Shown: positions 37,152 through 49,288 of the stretch, piece by piece | Layout: each line of letters opens with the position of its first letter | Position numbering within the stretch: the first letter of the stretch is position 1 | From: Rotaria sp. Silwood1 | Lineage: Eukaryota; Rotifera; Eurotatoria; Philodinida; Philodinidae | Assembly: GCA_905250075.1 (NCBI GenBank) | Contig: CAJNOP010000030.1 | Location: forward strand, 598,391-662,390 | Reading direction: 5' to 3' | DNA length: 64,000 nt | Made by a program: the position numbers and the translations under genes | The notes under the pieces: model-generated | The model's input: the letters and a program-made list of their open reading frames with translations, nothing else | Databases searched by the model: none | Told to the model about the DNA's origin: nothing

Positions 37152-40100
37152 TACATAGCAAATCGAGTCGATTTTTTGGGGAGGTGGTTTACAAAAACAC
37201 AGTATACATCATTCGATTCAGAATTTTACAAGGATCTCAAATATACTACCCCCTTTCCTGAGCAACTCTTAGTTTTGAGAAAAGAATAAGAAACTAGTTT
37301 ACGTTGAAAGTAGCGCCCTTCTTTTTTTTTCTATCATTTCTTCACAGTCTGTGAATATATTCTTTTTCCTTTGATGTCTCTTACTTCTATATATTGACAG
37401 AATAAACGAACAGAAAAAGAAAGAAAATAGCCATATGTATTTAGTATTGAATACTTATTTCTACAGTTTGGTTTTATGTTCATTTACTCTTCATAGCAAG
37501 AAAATCTCTCTCACTATGAAATTAATTTGTAACCCGTTAACTTGAAGAATTTCAATATCATCAATTAAACACTACGCATTTTCATTTTCATTTTCATGCA
37601 AACTTCAAACATATAAGTTCGTCATTCTGCTGAGGAATTTTTCAATAAAAAGCACCAAAGTCTATTGACATATCGAACTGTCTATATTATGTTGCAATCA
37701 CGTAAAAAAATATACTTTTTTTTTTTCAATTCAGTAAGCTACCCAATTAGTGATCGAACGAAGTCTTAAATCTGATCTCGGATGTTGATGACCAATTCCG
37801 AAACAATATTTTTCGATGACTTTTCCCTTTTCTTCTTTTGGTTATAGTAGCTTAGTCTTTGCACACGATCTTTATTAATATCTTCTTTTGAAAAGAAAAT
37901 TCACGAAAAAGATGAAAGAAAAAAATTTTAATTAAATCACATACAGGTGTTGAGTATTTTCTTTAAGAAAAAATAATTTATATAGTGATAATAGTATAAA
38001 TATATTTAAGAGCAACTATTCATGGTAAAAGATATTTCTTATTCTTATTTATTTCAATACGTAACATGTATAACTTGTTTCACTTGTTAATTATGGATAT
38101 AACCTTATATTGGAGACACGTAATTGTGTATAAATTAGATAAATACATTTACACAATTTATTCATTGAATTTGAGTTACGAAAAAATACATAACCGCACA
38201 GAAAAATTTCCTTATAGATAAGTAGTAGTTGAAAGACAAACTTCATTTTAAATAAAATTTTATCTATCTTTTTGCATTGTCTTGCAAGCCGTGTACACGA
38301 TTTACCGTCCACGGATTTACTGTCCGCGGATTTACTGTCCATTGATTGAAAAATTTTTATTCCAATTAACGTTATTTTTGCACGAGAATTTACTGTCCGT
38401 TGATTGAATAATAAATTTGTTCTAATTAATGTTTTTTTGGGGTGAGGATTTACTGTCCGTTGATTGATTCAAAAAAAGATAAATGAGTAGACATTTCGTC
38501 AATCAATTTTTTTTCAAATGAAAATCGCAGCAATATTTCCAACAAGAAAAAATTCATGAAGATGGGAATGATTGACTAAATTTTCAATTGAAAATAAACA
38601 ATGATTATCAAATTGGAGGCAAAATAATTATTTATATGAATAAAGTTAGTAAAATATATATAACTCGAGAGATTAAGAATTTTCTTATTGTAGTTTTTTT
38701 AAAAATGTCTGCTACATTTGTTGAATCCCCAAAAATAAAGTTACAACAGATGAAAGTTTATTAAAATTGTGGCAACGTTATGATGAAGGTCGTCTTGATA
38801 TTCCTCCCTTCTTAAAAGCTGCTGGATTTTGATATTTCCAACGCCCATCCAAAAGTTAAATATTCAATTATCTTTCTAAAGTTGTTTATTTATTCATTGT
38901 TTTTTTTTGTCATTCACTCATATATTTCTTGGATTTTCTTGTTGATAGTACATTGATAACTTCACTGGCTATTGAATTGTTGATTTGTCTTCTTCGAATT
39001 AATCAACGGACAGTAGATCCTCATCCAAGAAAAACACTGATTGGAATAATTTTTTTTTCAATCAACGGACAGTAAATCCTCGACAGCGAAAATTTTTATT
39101 TTTCGAGAAAAAAAGCAATTAAAATTGAAAAGTAATCAATGGACAGTATGTCCGCGTACAGTAAATCCTGTATACTCTTGCAAGCATATGTTTGCAAGCC
39201 GATTGAAATAGATAGATAAAATTTTATGTAGAATGAAGTTTGTCTTTCAACTGCTACTTATCTCTAAGGAGATTTTTCTGTACGATTGTGTATTTTTTTC
39301 GCAACACAAATTGAATGAATAAATCATGTGTAAATATATTTATCTAATTTATATACAATCACGTATCTTAAACACAGATTTACACTCATAATTAACAGGT
39401 GAAACAAATTGTACATGCTACATATTGAAATAAATAAGGATAAGAAACAACCTTTATCATCAATAGTTGCTCTTAAATATATTTATACTATTATCACTAT
39501 ATAAATTATTTTTTCTTAAAGAAAATACTCAACACCTGTATGTGATTTAATTAAAATTTTTTTCTTTCATCTTTTTCGTGAATTTTCTTTTCAAAAGAAG
39601 ATATTAATAAAGATCGTGTGCAAAGACTAAGCTACTATAACCAAAAGAAGAAAAGGGAAAAGTCATCGAAAAATATTGTTTCGGAATTGGTCATCAACAT
39701 CCGAGATCAGATTTAAGACTTCGTTCGATCACTAATTGGGTAGCTTACTGAATTGAAAAAAAAAAGTATATTTTTTTACGTGATTGCAACATAATATAGA
39801 CAGTTCGATATGTCAATAGACTTTGGTGCTTTTTATTGAAAAATTCCTCAGCAGAATGACGAACTTATATGTTTGAAGTTTGCATGAAAATGAAAATGAA
39901 AATGCGTAGTGTTTAATTGATGATATTGAAATTCTTCAAGTTAACGGGTTACAAATTAATTTCATAGTGAGAGAGATTTTCTTGCTATGAAGAGTAAATG
40001 AACATAAAACCAAACTGTAGAAATAAGTATTCAATACTAAATACATATGGCTATTTTCTTTCTTTTTCTGTTCGTTTATTCTGTCAATATATAGAAGTAA

Positions 40101-40330
40101 GAGACATCAAAGGAAAAAGAATATATTCACAGACTGTGAAGAAATGATAGAAAAAAAAAGAAGGGCGCTACTTTCAACGTAAACTAGTTTCTTATTCTTT
40201 TCTCAAAAACTAAGAGTTGCTCAGGAAAGGGGGTAGTATATTTGAGATCCTTGTAAAATTCTGAATCGAATGATGTATACTGTGTTTTTGTAAACCACCT
40301 CCCCAAAAAATCGACTCGATTTGCTATGTA
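37152..40330. mobile_element. 3.2-kb near-palindromic fold-back element
   Basis: Arms of about 1.15 kb (37152-about 38290 and about 39180-40330) are inverted and nearly identical by eye over long stretches. The ends are TACATAGCAAATCGAGTCG and its complement. Inner sub-arms contain the motif 'ggatttactgtccgttgatt', three times on the left (38310-38470) and three times inverted on the right (39000-39170). The core 38480-39000 is unique and holds a gene fragment. High arm identity suggests a young element or arm conversion. Confidence 0.85.
38706..38833 (+). pseudogene. Captured gene fragment in the palindrome core
   Basis: ATG at 38706 opens MSATFVESPKIK and stops after 19 codons. A +1 frame shared with the following bases reads TDESLLKLWQRYDEGRLDIP and continues PFLKAAGF to TGA. 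The two pieces look like one sequence with a single frame break. Coding-like composition contrasts with the element. I do not recognise the family. Confidence 0.4.
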
Positions 40331-40584
40331 ATGTATTAAAGTTGAAAATAAATTAAGGCAAAAAAAAAGAATCTTACTTTTTTTGACTGTGTTTGATTGA
40401 TTACTGAATAACGTTTGGTTTCTTATAATCGGACATTGATAAAAATGGTTTTAAAGATATCACGACTTAAAGAAAGAAAAAATAATATTAATCATGAAAG
40501 TGTCATAAAGAGAATCGAACATTTGTAGTTGAAAAATTCTCCTGACTAACGTAACTATTAAACTTGCTAAGCACATCAGAAGGG

Positions 40585-40800
40585 GTTTAGGGCAGTTGCT
40601 CGCGGGACAGTTGCTCGCCGGACATTTGCTCGCGGACACTTGTTCGCTAGGACATTTGCTCACTAGGACATTTGCTCGCTAGGACACTTGCTCGCTATAA
40701 CAGTTACATAGAGTCCTATAGCGTGCAACTGGCCTAGCGAGCAAGTGTCCGCGCGCAAATATCCGGCGAGGAACTGTCCGGCGAGCAAGTGGCCGTCTCC
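40585..40800. repeat. Tandem and inverted 16-bp 'gctcgc..ggacatt' repeats
   Basis: Six or more copies of about 'ggacatttgctcgcta' (40590-40700) are followed by inverted copies ('tagcgagcaagtgtcc', 40735-40795). This makes a GC-rich fold-back of about 200 bp. Confidence 0.75.
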
Positions 40801-41609
40801 CCATCAAAATATTTCAAGTACCATTTGTAGAAAAATTCCTGTGACATGTATCGATAAGTTCTAGTGACGTACCATTTTTGCGTCTTCCTGCAACGTTGAA
40901 TAGGAGATAGTACCCTTTCTCACCTAATACAAGTTCTTATTGTAAATTTTTATTGTTGAATATGACCAATGGTAGCTATGAATTAAATAATTGTCGTAGA
41001 TGACATATTTTTTTCGTTTTTCTGATTGATGGAAATTCGACAACAGATATGAAGATGAAAAGAAGTTTGTCCAAGGGACTATGATCAATTATCTGAACTT
41101 CTTAGAAGTCACATGTTTTGCATAAGAATATGAAATGACACGTAGAGAAATTCGTAATGACTAAGGACAAAGAATATCGTGTTAATAATGAGAATATGCA
41201 AGTTGATTCATAGTTTTTCTAAGGTTATAAAAAATTAATTTTCTAAGTTGCGAACGAACGAATAAGAACTAATGGGAACATCTACGAATATAATAGAATA
41301 TAGAAAACTACTGAAGCTCGTATTACTTATATTTTTATCAACTCTTCTTAATTCTCCTCACTTAATTATTCCATAACGATCGTCAAGTCTAGTTAGACTT
41401 AAACTAACAATGTGTTGTAGAAGTTTAGTTTTGGCTTAATTCATCCTTGTCGTAAATGAATTGAAGCCTTCAGCAGATTCGTTTTATAGGAATATAGCAG
41501 TATTCATTTCGGAAATAAATAAAGATGTCAAGTTTGTTAACACTGTTTCAATAACCTAATCTACATATGTAATGCTCACGTCAGTGCCGAGTTAAAGGTC
41601 GTAAGGCTA

Positions 41610-42225
41610 TACAGGGGTAAGGGGTGAGGCTACAAGGGCATAAGAGGTAAGGGGTGAGGCTACAAGGGCATAAGAGGTAAGGGGTGAGGCTACAAGGGCA
41701 TAAGAGATAAGGGGTGAGGCTACAAGGGCATAAGAGGTAAGGGGTGAGACTACAAGGGCATAAGAGATAAGGGGTGAGGCTACAAGAGCATAAGAGGTAA
41801 GGGGTGAGGCTACAAGGGCATAAGAGATAAGGGGCAAGGCCACAAAAGTATAGGGGTAAGACTGCAAGGGTATAAGGTTACAAGAGTATAAGGATACAAC
41901 CGGATGAGGAACAAGAGTATAAGGATACAACCGGATGAGGAACAAGGCTATAAGAGTACAGGGGTAAGAGGGTAAGAGGATAAGGCGGCAATGGTGTAAG
42001 GCTGTAAGAGGGTAAGGTCACAAGTCTATAAGGCGTGAGAAGATAAGGCGATAAGGGTGCAGGGAGTAAGGGATAAGGCTACAATGGTGTAAGGCCGTAA
42101 GAGGATAAGCTTATAAGGGTATAAGTGGGTGAAGGGTAAGGCTTTAAGAGTACACGAAGTAATGAGGTAAAGCTACAATGGTGTAAGGCTGTAAGAGGGT
42201 AAGGTTACAAGGGTATAAGGGGAAG
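41610..42225. repeat. 30-bp minisatellite
   Basis: At least seven near-identical copies of a 30-bp unit, 'aggggtgaggctacaaggg' plus 'cataagaggta' (about 41618-41850), then increasingly degenerate 'ataagg.tacaagggt' units to 42225. Related units resume at about 42850-42985, just before the assembly gap. Confidence 0.9.
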
Positions 42226-42229
42226 ACCA

Positions 42230-42850
42230 GAGGCCGAAACGGGGCTGGGCTCCGGAACGGGAAACATTTTTGGCTGAACGGGGCGGGGCGGATACAGAAT
42301 TTGGATGAAATAGCCGGGGCGGAGCGGGGCGAGGAGAGAAAAAAATAACTTAGGTCGGGGCGGGGCGGGGTGGAGATTAGTTATGATGAGAAGGAGTGGG
42401 GCAGAATGAAGTAGATCCCCCAAATTTTTCCCGTTCTTCAGTTTCACATTCAAAACTCGTATATGCATGATACAACTGTTGTAATAACTCATACGAAATT
42501 GTTGTGATAGATGTCACTGTGTTTCAGCGTTGAGCTTATAGGATGCAGGTGTGGGTGTGTGGGCGCGGGTATAAGTGTTCATGAATGTTAGGCTTATATT
42601 CACACATACACCCTCACCAACATCTACACCCACACCGTCAAGGAAGGGTCGAGGAAAATCGAGGCAGGGCAAGGAAAGCTATTGGCGAGGCGAGGCTGGG
42701 CGGAGAAGCAAAGAAAAAATCAAAATCGGGGTGGGGCCGGGCGGAGCGGACAAAGCTTTTGACGGGGTGAAGCAGGGCGGGGAAGCAAAAAAACAGAATC
42801 AATGTCGGGGCAAGGCGGGGAGTGAAAAATCCACCCTCGTTTCGGCATCT
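42230..42850. repeat. GC-rich degenerate tandem DNA
   Basis: 'ggggcggggcgg'-type units at 42235-42385 and 42650-42830 flank a telomere-like G-rich/C-rich inverted pair (42545-42640). Open frames through it on both strands are composition artefacts. Confidence 0.75.
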
Positions 42851-43032
42851 GGGAAAGGCTATAAGGAAGTGAGGCAATAAAGGGATAAGGCTTTAAGGGA
42901 GGAAGGCTATAAGGGGAAACGCTATAAGGAAGTAAGGCTACAAGAAATATAAGGCCGTAAGGCTACATGGGCTATTAGCGATATAAGGGTATTTCCATGG
43001 GTATTCAACCACAAAAAACACAAAGATCTCAG

Positions 43033-43132
43033 NNNNNNNNNNNNNNNNNNNNNNNNNNNNNNNNNNNNNNNNNNNNNNNNNNNNNNNNNNNNNNNNNNNN
43101 NNNNNNNNNNNNNNNNNNNNNNNNNNNNNNNN
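43033..43132. other. Assembly gap, 100 N
   Basis: Exactly 100 undetermined bases between minisatellite DNA and a segment that resembles 21145-21180. The round length suggests a placeholder, so true distance and linkage are unknown. Confidence 0.98.
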
Positions 43133-43554
43133 GAGATATAAGCTACTTTAAGCGAGCTTGTTTGTTTAAGTGTTCACTAATCCTAAAGCACAGAATGTTT
43201 ATCTTTCTGTACGTGTATAACTAACAACAAAACGATTTACATAATAATATTAATATTGAATAAGTATTTATTTGTTCAATTGATGTCTAAAGAATCTATT
43301 TGATAAATTACAAATAATATCTTTTTTTTGTTAAATAAGTACATCTCTGTTTAGATTTCTAAAAACAATTATATCGAGAATAAACACTTTATTGAATAAA
43401 TTAAGCATGATACAATAAGCTCATAGTTTGTAAACATCGTCGAGGAATCATTCATATGTTAGCTGAATGTTTTCCTCAAAACTAAGCATATATGATATCT
43501 TGAATAAGAATGATCGTATAAAATTGATTTTTTTTTTCATAAAAGAGTTAAACA

Positions 43555-44514
43555 TTAATGATTTTGAATAGTATGAATATTTTGTTGAGGTATAGCACGA
43601 ACAAGTTTATTTTGTAAATGTTGCGGATGTCGAATAACTAATTGTTTAAGGAAAATACGTACTGGTTGATTGGTATATATCAATAAAATAACATCCAACA
43701 ACATAGATAATGGTGGGAGTGCTTGAAAACATGCATTAAGAGTTGAAGGAATCTCATTATTCTTTCCAAATATTTGCATTAGAAAGACAGGAGTCCATCC
43801 TATGAAGAAAACGATAAACGTACCAATGATTATCTTTAGTAAACGAACATCTCGTGCATGTGATACTCTACTACGATTGCCTTCTGCATGTACTTGACGA
43901 CTGGAACTACGCACGTACAATAAAATGCGAATATTACATATGCCAACAATTATAACTGGCACTACAAGAGTACTAATAAGAGTGTAGTAGGGCAAGAATG
44001 CTGCTTCTGTTGAATTTGAACATGTAAAACCACCCACAAATAGATAAGGTAAAGCAAGAAGAATTGAAATAAGCCAACCACAACCCATACAACTCCACAA
44101 ACACAGAGTTGAACGAAAGATATGTTTATTTGCATAAACAATTGTAAGGAATCGACTGACAGAAGCCACGCAATGTGAATACATCAATTGACATGCACTC
44201 ATATCTATAAAATATCCTTCAACATAACATGATAGACTACTTGATGCATTCAATAATCGCTTGATAGTCATCATTAACAAAAAAATACTAAGTAATGCAC
44301 TCATGATACATACATTGATGGTAAACCAATTGAGTTTATTGCTACGAAATGTTCGTCGAATGAGTATGAGAGCTGTGTATATGAATCCAAGAACAATAGT
44401 TAATGAAAAAAGTGGTAGTTGAATATAATCAATGATGGAACTTCTTGAAGAATCAGGTCCATTAGACGAACTGTCATTAGTTGAAATTGACTCGTTGCTG
44501 CTATTATCTGTCAT
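43555..44514 (-). CDS. Rhodopsin-like G-protein-coupled receptor, single exon
   Basis: 319 residues with seven hydrophobic segments, in order: LPLFSLTIVLGFIYTALILI, FTINVCIMSALLSIFLLMMT, MSACQLMYSHCVASVSRFL, MGCGWLISILLALPYLFVGG, YTLISTLVVPVIIVGICNI, LLKIIIGTFIVFFIGWTPVF and PPLSMLLDVILLIYT. The N-terminus is Ser/Asn-rich with several N-glycosylation sites. The DRY box at the end of segment 3 is SRF, and the NPxxY box is replaced by YTNQPVR. Both features fit divergent rotifer receptors and leave coupling uncertain. The ligand is unknown. ATG 44514 is chosen; TTG upstream would only extend the frame. It lies antisense inside proposed giant intron 5. Confidence 0.88.
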   Translation of the reverse strand: MTDNSSNESISTNDSSSNGPDSSRSSIIDYIQLPLFSLTIVLGFIYTALILIRRTFRSNKLNWFTINVCIMSALLSIFLLMMTIKRLLNASSSLSCYVEGYFIDMSACQLMYSHCVASVSRFLTIVYANKHIFRSTLCLWSCMGCGWLISILLALPYLFVGGFTCSNSTEAAFLPYYTLISTLVVPVIIVGICNIRILLYVRSSSRQVHAEGNRSRVSHARDVRLLKIIIGTFIVFFIGWTPVFLMQIFGKNNEIPSTLNACFQALPPLSMLLDVILLIYTNQPVRIFLKQLVIRHPQHLQNKLVRAIPQQNIHTIQNH

Positions 44515-46720
44515 CCGTCGTATTAACAAATAAATAAATAGAATGGTAAATCACGTGTAGCAATTATAGTTCATTCAGAGAAGTATCATTTCCGCTCATC
44601 TTCTGTCAGAAAAAAAAATGCGCATAACAAGATATTTTTCATTGGTTGAATCAAACGAAGAATACTTGGATATATATATATATTTCAGATTTATGAAAAA
44701 AAATACTATGACTATTTAAAAATATAGTTAGAATTAATAATCTAAAAGATAAAATTTAATATAGAATTTGATTAATCATGTCTAAATTATTCCTACAGAT
44801 TTAGCATAAAGAATGATATGAGATGAATGTCTAACGCAGATTAATAAATAACTATTATGTTGACGTTTTAGTCATCTAACGAGCATCGAACATTAGAAAA
44901 AAATATATGAATAATGTGGCTAATACATGTTTTACGCTAGATAAAGACATTTTACATTTTTTTTCTACATAAAAGTCAATGTATTTATAGAGTTTTAAAT
45001 TTACATTTTTTCTCCTTACGTTTCATTTACTTGTTTCCACTGAAATGCTTAAGTGACGTAGCTCGTTAGAGATAGATTTGTCATTGGTCGAAAAGTTTTG
45101 TCTTTTATTTTTCTTTGCTATTAAAAAGATCTATCCCAGAGAATTTATCTTTTCTCACTTCCTCGAACTGACATATAATAAACGATTACCGAGTTTTTCA
45201 ATGTTCTTTTTCTCATTCATTGATTTTCTTTTCACAGTAAAAACTAGGATCAAGAAATAGTGTCATGAGTCATTAAATATATGATTAAAAATATAAGTTT
45301 AAACTTGTTGACTCTTATAATTCAGTAAGAATGAAAGACAAGCAGAAACTATAAATCTTAGTAACAGAGTAATGTATTAATTTAATATTTGTATTTTTAA
45401 AAAGAAATAATATGTTGGCATACATAATTACATTTTATACTTACAATCATATCTTATTTTGAATGACGAATGAAGATATCATATGTTGATCATAATATTA
45501 TATAGAAATTTTTTTACAAGCAATTTATTAACTGTTTACATCAAATAAATATCTCTTAGGGCTTTGACTGTTTGAAAACAAGACTCGACATTTATTTCTG
45601 CTTTCAAGGAAGATTTTTCATATAAGAAAACAGAAAAAATCTAATTTTAATTGTTGTTTTCTTTTAACGAGCAGTGTAAACTGTGTGCACAAATTAATAT
45701 TATCAAATAAAAAAAAACAACCGATTTAAATCTTTGCTATTGATCAGCGAGCGTTTTACTTGTAGAAGCTTATGTTAATAAATGATAGTCTTCAAGAAGC
45801 TGCAGTACCTCAAAAACGCATCTTAATCTTTGTGTTCAATAAGGAATTCGATTTATCTCTTATGCTTTTTCTTAAAGCATTAAAATTGTCTGACTTTATG
45901 CAACTGATGATCACTATAGTAAAACATTTTCTATCTTAATTTGAATCGAGCTATCAAAATGTAGTTAAGTGTTTCGAGACTGCTTGGGAACGCTCCATAT
46001 TTGTTGATGTTCATTCTAATAACAAAAATTTTGCTTAAAAGAATAATCTCTTAAAATATTTATTTGGAAAACAGCATTTAACAATGATTTCTTAGCACTT
46101 TAGAACAATTTCATTTTGGAGAATGCTCAACCAATATATTTATCTCTTATTTAATGATTGCACGAAACTCTATGAATAATATAGCTTTGATATATCATGA
46201 TTACTTTGCTACAATTTATAATTCCAATATTTTGCTCAAAACATATTTTTTTTTTTTATAGAAGATCAAGTTTTTTTTTGTCATGGCTGAATTCGATGTT
46301 ATCTCCTTTTGTTTCGAAGTTAGACAATCATTTCAACATATATTATCAAAAGGATTTAACAAATATTTATTTTGCTTGTTAGAACTCGATTTATAAACTA
46401 AATCAAGGAAAGCAATGGATCGATGCACGATCGATAATTGTACAGATATTTGATATTTTCTTCACATGAGGTTCGTTACTAAAAATCGATGAAAAGACAA
46501 TAAGGATATTAGTTCTAATTCAAAGTGACAATTACGTATGAGGAATAAATTCTCAATTTCGGTGTTTTTTTTTCTGGTTGATTATTTTCTCATTTGCATT
46601 ATTCGCTTGTTGTCATGATTTAATCGAATTTCAAATTTCAATCAATGAAAATATTAAAAAAAAGGTTATTTATTGAGCCATTCAAATACTTTATATGCAA
46701 ATGTATTGCGAAATAAAAAA
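44515..46720. other. Spacer between the receptor and protease genes
   Basis: AT-rich, with (TA)n near 44672-44686. No coding exon supported. Confidence 0.4.
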
Positions 46721-46725
46721 TAATT

Positions 46726-47040
46726 CATTGATTATTTTAGTTTGTCAATTTACTGATATCTTTGTATTTGATAAACAAGAATTTAGTATAACTGTCAATA
46801 TATTATTTCTACTTAAAGTTAAGTGAGATTAATATGATTATCGCAAAAGCAAATGTGTATTACATCGATGAATTATTGATAAAATTATGAGATAGATAAA
46901 AAAAACCCTTTATTGAAAAATTAGTCAAGAATATTCTATTTATCAAATGGATCAGAAACGATAAATATTTCTTTATCAATCAAATAAAAACTTCATTCGT
47001 ACTATAATATCCTTACCATTTCTTATTTTTCAAAGGCATC
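46726..47040 (+). repeat. Protease 5' flank, duplicated at 52.2 kb
   Basis: Direct repeat with 52238-52535. The shared blocks include 'agtataactgtcaatatatt', 'aagttaagtgaga', 'gcaaatgt.tattac' and 'aaatggatcagaaa'. It ends just before the ATG of the protease and so contains its likely promoter. Confidence 0.8.
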
Positions 47041-47046
47041 GTTAAG

Positions 47047-49288
47047 ATGAGGTTCCTTCCAATATTATTTCTGGTGATATTCATAAAGATTTATGTTTGT
47101 CAAGAAGACGAAGAAAGAATATTTGATGGTTTAGACGCATCAAAAGATGCTTTTCCATGGATGGTTTCAGTACGTTTTGATGTTTTAGGCTCTGTAACAC
47201 ATATGTGTGGTGGTGCAATTCTTTCTGATATATTTGTACTAACTGCTGCCAATTGTTTTGTACAACTTACAGCCTTTCCAAATTGGTTTTCAATCAAAGC
47301 AGGTATACATAATATTTATATTGAAAATCAAGAAACAGAACAACTTCGAACAGTATCTCAAATAATTTTACATCCGAATTATTCATCGATCAATTATCTT
47401 AGTAATATTGCACTTGTTCGTGTTTCATCAGCATTCAATATTAAAGGATTAAGTGTATCAACTATTTCATTATCAAATTTAACATTATTAGAAAATATGG
47501 ATTTGATAACAATCGGATGGGATTTTACAACGAATTCTTCAAATATATCTACCCAATCTCCATTTCTACAACAAATAACTGTACAAGAAAATGTTCCATG
47601 TTCTAAAAAATCAATTGATCCAAATACACAACTTTGTGCCACTGGTATGATATATCTTTATTTCTATTTTCTTCAATGATTTCTAATTGAATATTTGTTT
47701 TTTTTTCCTTCTAGGTACATGTCGAGGTATGTAATTGACTAGTTTATCTGTTTATTTCAGTAATTGAAATGCTTTCTTCTAGGTGATACTGGTGGTCCAT
47801 TGATGGTCTATTCAAATGATAGTCTACAATATGAACTTGTTGGTATTACAAATTTTCGTAATGCATGCACTACCGAAGGATTATTTACTCGAATAGCACC
47901 TTTTATTGATTGGATTTTGACAACATTAAAAAATCCGCCAACAACTGTCTCACCGTTTCCAACATTTGGAACATTTCCACCTATTACATATCGAACTCCC
48001 AAGCCAGATGTACTTGGTAAATTTCATATTTTTAGGAAATGACTTTCATAATAATGATTTATCATATTTCTTAAGGTCGTCCAATTGAATTTATATGTAA
48101 TACAAGTTATTCATGTGGTTGCTCCGCAACGCCAGTTATTTTTCATGATGAACCACCATTTCCAGGTACTCGCCGTCGTGTTCAAGGAAGAATTGTTGGT
48201 GGTGAGAACGCTCAACCACATAGTTGGCCATGGATGGTAGCATTACGAAGATCTACTATACATTTTTGTGGCGGTGCACTTTTGAATGAAGAATGGGTAC
48301 TAACAGCTGCTCATTGTATCAGTCTGGCTGATGGAATAACTATTCATATTGGTGTTCATAATGAAACAGAATCTTCACCACAAGTGCGTACCATTGCTCA
48401 AGTGATTCCACATTCAGATTATCAAGGACCACCTAGATTTGTTAATGATATCGCGCTTCTTCGTCTTTCATCACCAGTAGACATTGCAGTGCCAGAAAAT
48501 TATGCTGGTCGTTCTTGTTTACCTCCAAAGACAGCTGGACTCGATTATCCACAAGTTGGAACACGCTTGGCAGTGGCTGGATGGGGTAGATTACTTTCTG
48601 GTGGTATTCGACCACAAGTATTACGCCAAGTTCGTGTGAACACAATAGCTAATGATGATAGGCGATGTCTCGGTTCAATTATTGATAAAGATCGACAATT
48701 TTGTGCTATGGTTGATAACGGTGAAAAAGACTCATGCCAAGGTAGACAAATAATTTTCTTTTTTTGTTGCAGATGAATTTAGTATTAAAAATGCACATCT
48801 ATTTTCTAGGTGACAGCGGTGGTCCTATTCATCAATGGCTTCGCGATCATTGGGAACAAGTTGGTATTGTGAGTTTCGGAAAAGGATGTGCTGATCCAGA
48901 AAATCCTGGCATATATACTCGACTGTCAGTCTATCATGATTGGATTCAATCAAATATGAATGGAATTAATTCAACAACATTTTCATCAACACAAGAGACA
49001 TCAACAACGATATCCAGAACATGCACATCAACGGCTAAGCCAATAACAACACCATTAGAATCGGCAACAACAACAACTTTAGAATCGCTCACAACAACAA
49101 CAACTTTAGAATCACTAACAACAACAACAACTGTAGAATCGCTAACAACAACAACAACAAAGCCAGTGTCCATCTCAGACACCATCAGATCTACTACCAG
49201 CGATCGAGGAGCAGCTCCTACACTCAAGACAAACTTGTTATGTAACTCGATATTTTATGCATTGTTTCTTTGTATGTTACTCATTTGA
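47047..49288 (+). CDS. Tandem S1 serine protease: inactive plus active domain
   Basis: Exons 47047-47644, 47715-47726 (12 nt), 47783-48016, 48076-48741 and 48810-49288. Every junction is phase 1 and the product is 662 residues. A signal peptide (1-18) is followed by domain 1 (about 25-260) with an S1 fold ([25 protein letters not shown]). All three catalytic residues are replaced: TAANC (N69 for His), SNIALV (N120 for Asp) and GDTGGP (T206 for Ser). A Pro/Thr linker and a Cys-rich stretch lead to domain 2, RIVGG (320-324). Its triad is intact (H361 in TAAHC, D406 in NDIALL, S506 in GDSGGP). The Asp six before S506 gives trypsin-like specificity. A Thr-rich stalk with ESLTTTTT repeats ends in [11 protein letters not shown], suggesting a GPI or membrane anchor. 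Confidence 0.92.

Noticed and set aside
41607-42880. Ser/Ala/Leu-Pro and Gly/Arg-rich open frames
   Set aside because: Artefacts of the 30-bp minisatellite and GC-rich repeat DNA; open on both strands.
43224-43997. Open frame running through the N gap
   Set aside because: The frame crosses about 100 undetermined bases and is meaningless (it runs 42997-43224).
48946-49227. Minus-strand Val-rich open frame
   Set aside because: Complement of the Thr-rich (ACA) stalk of the protease.
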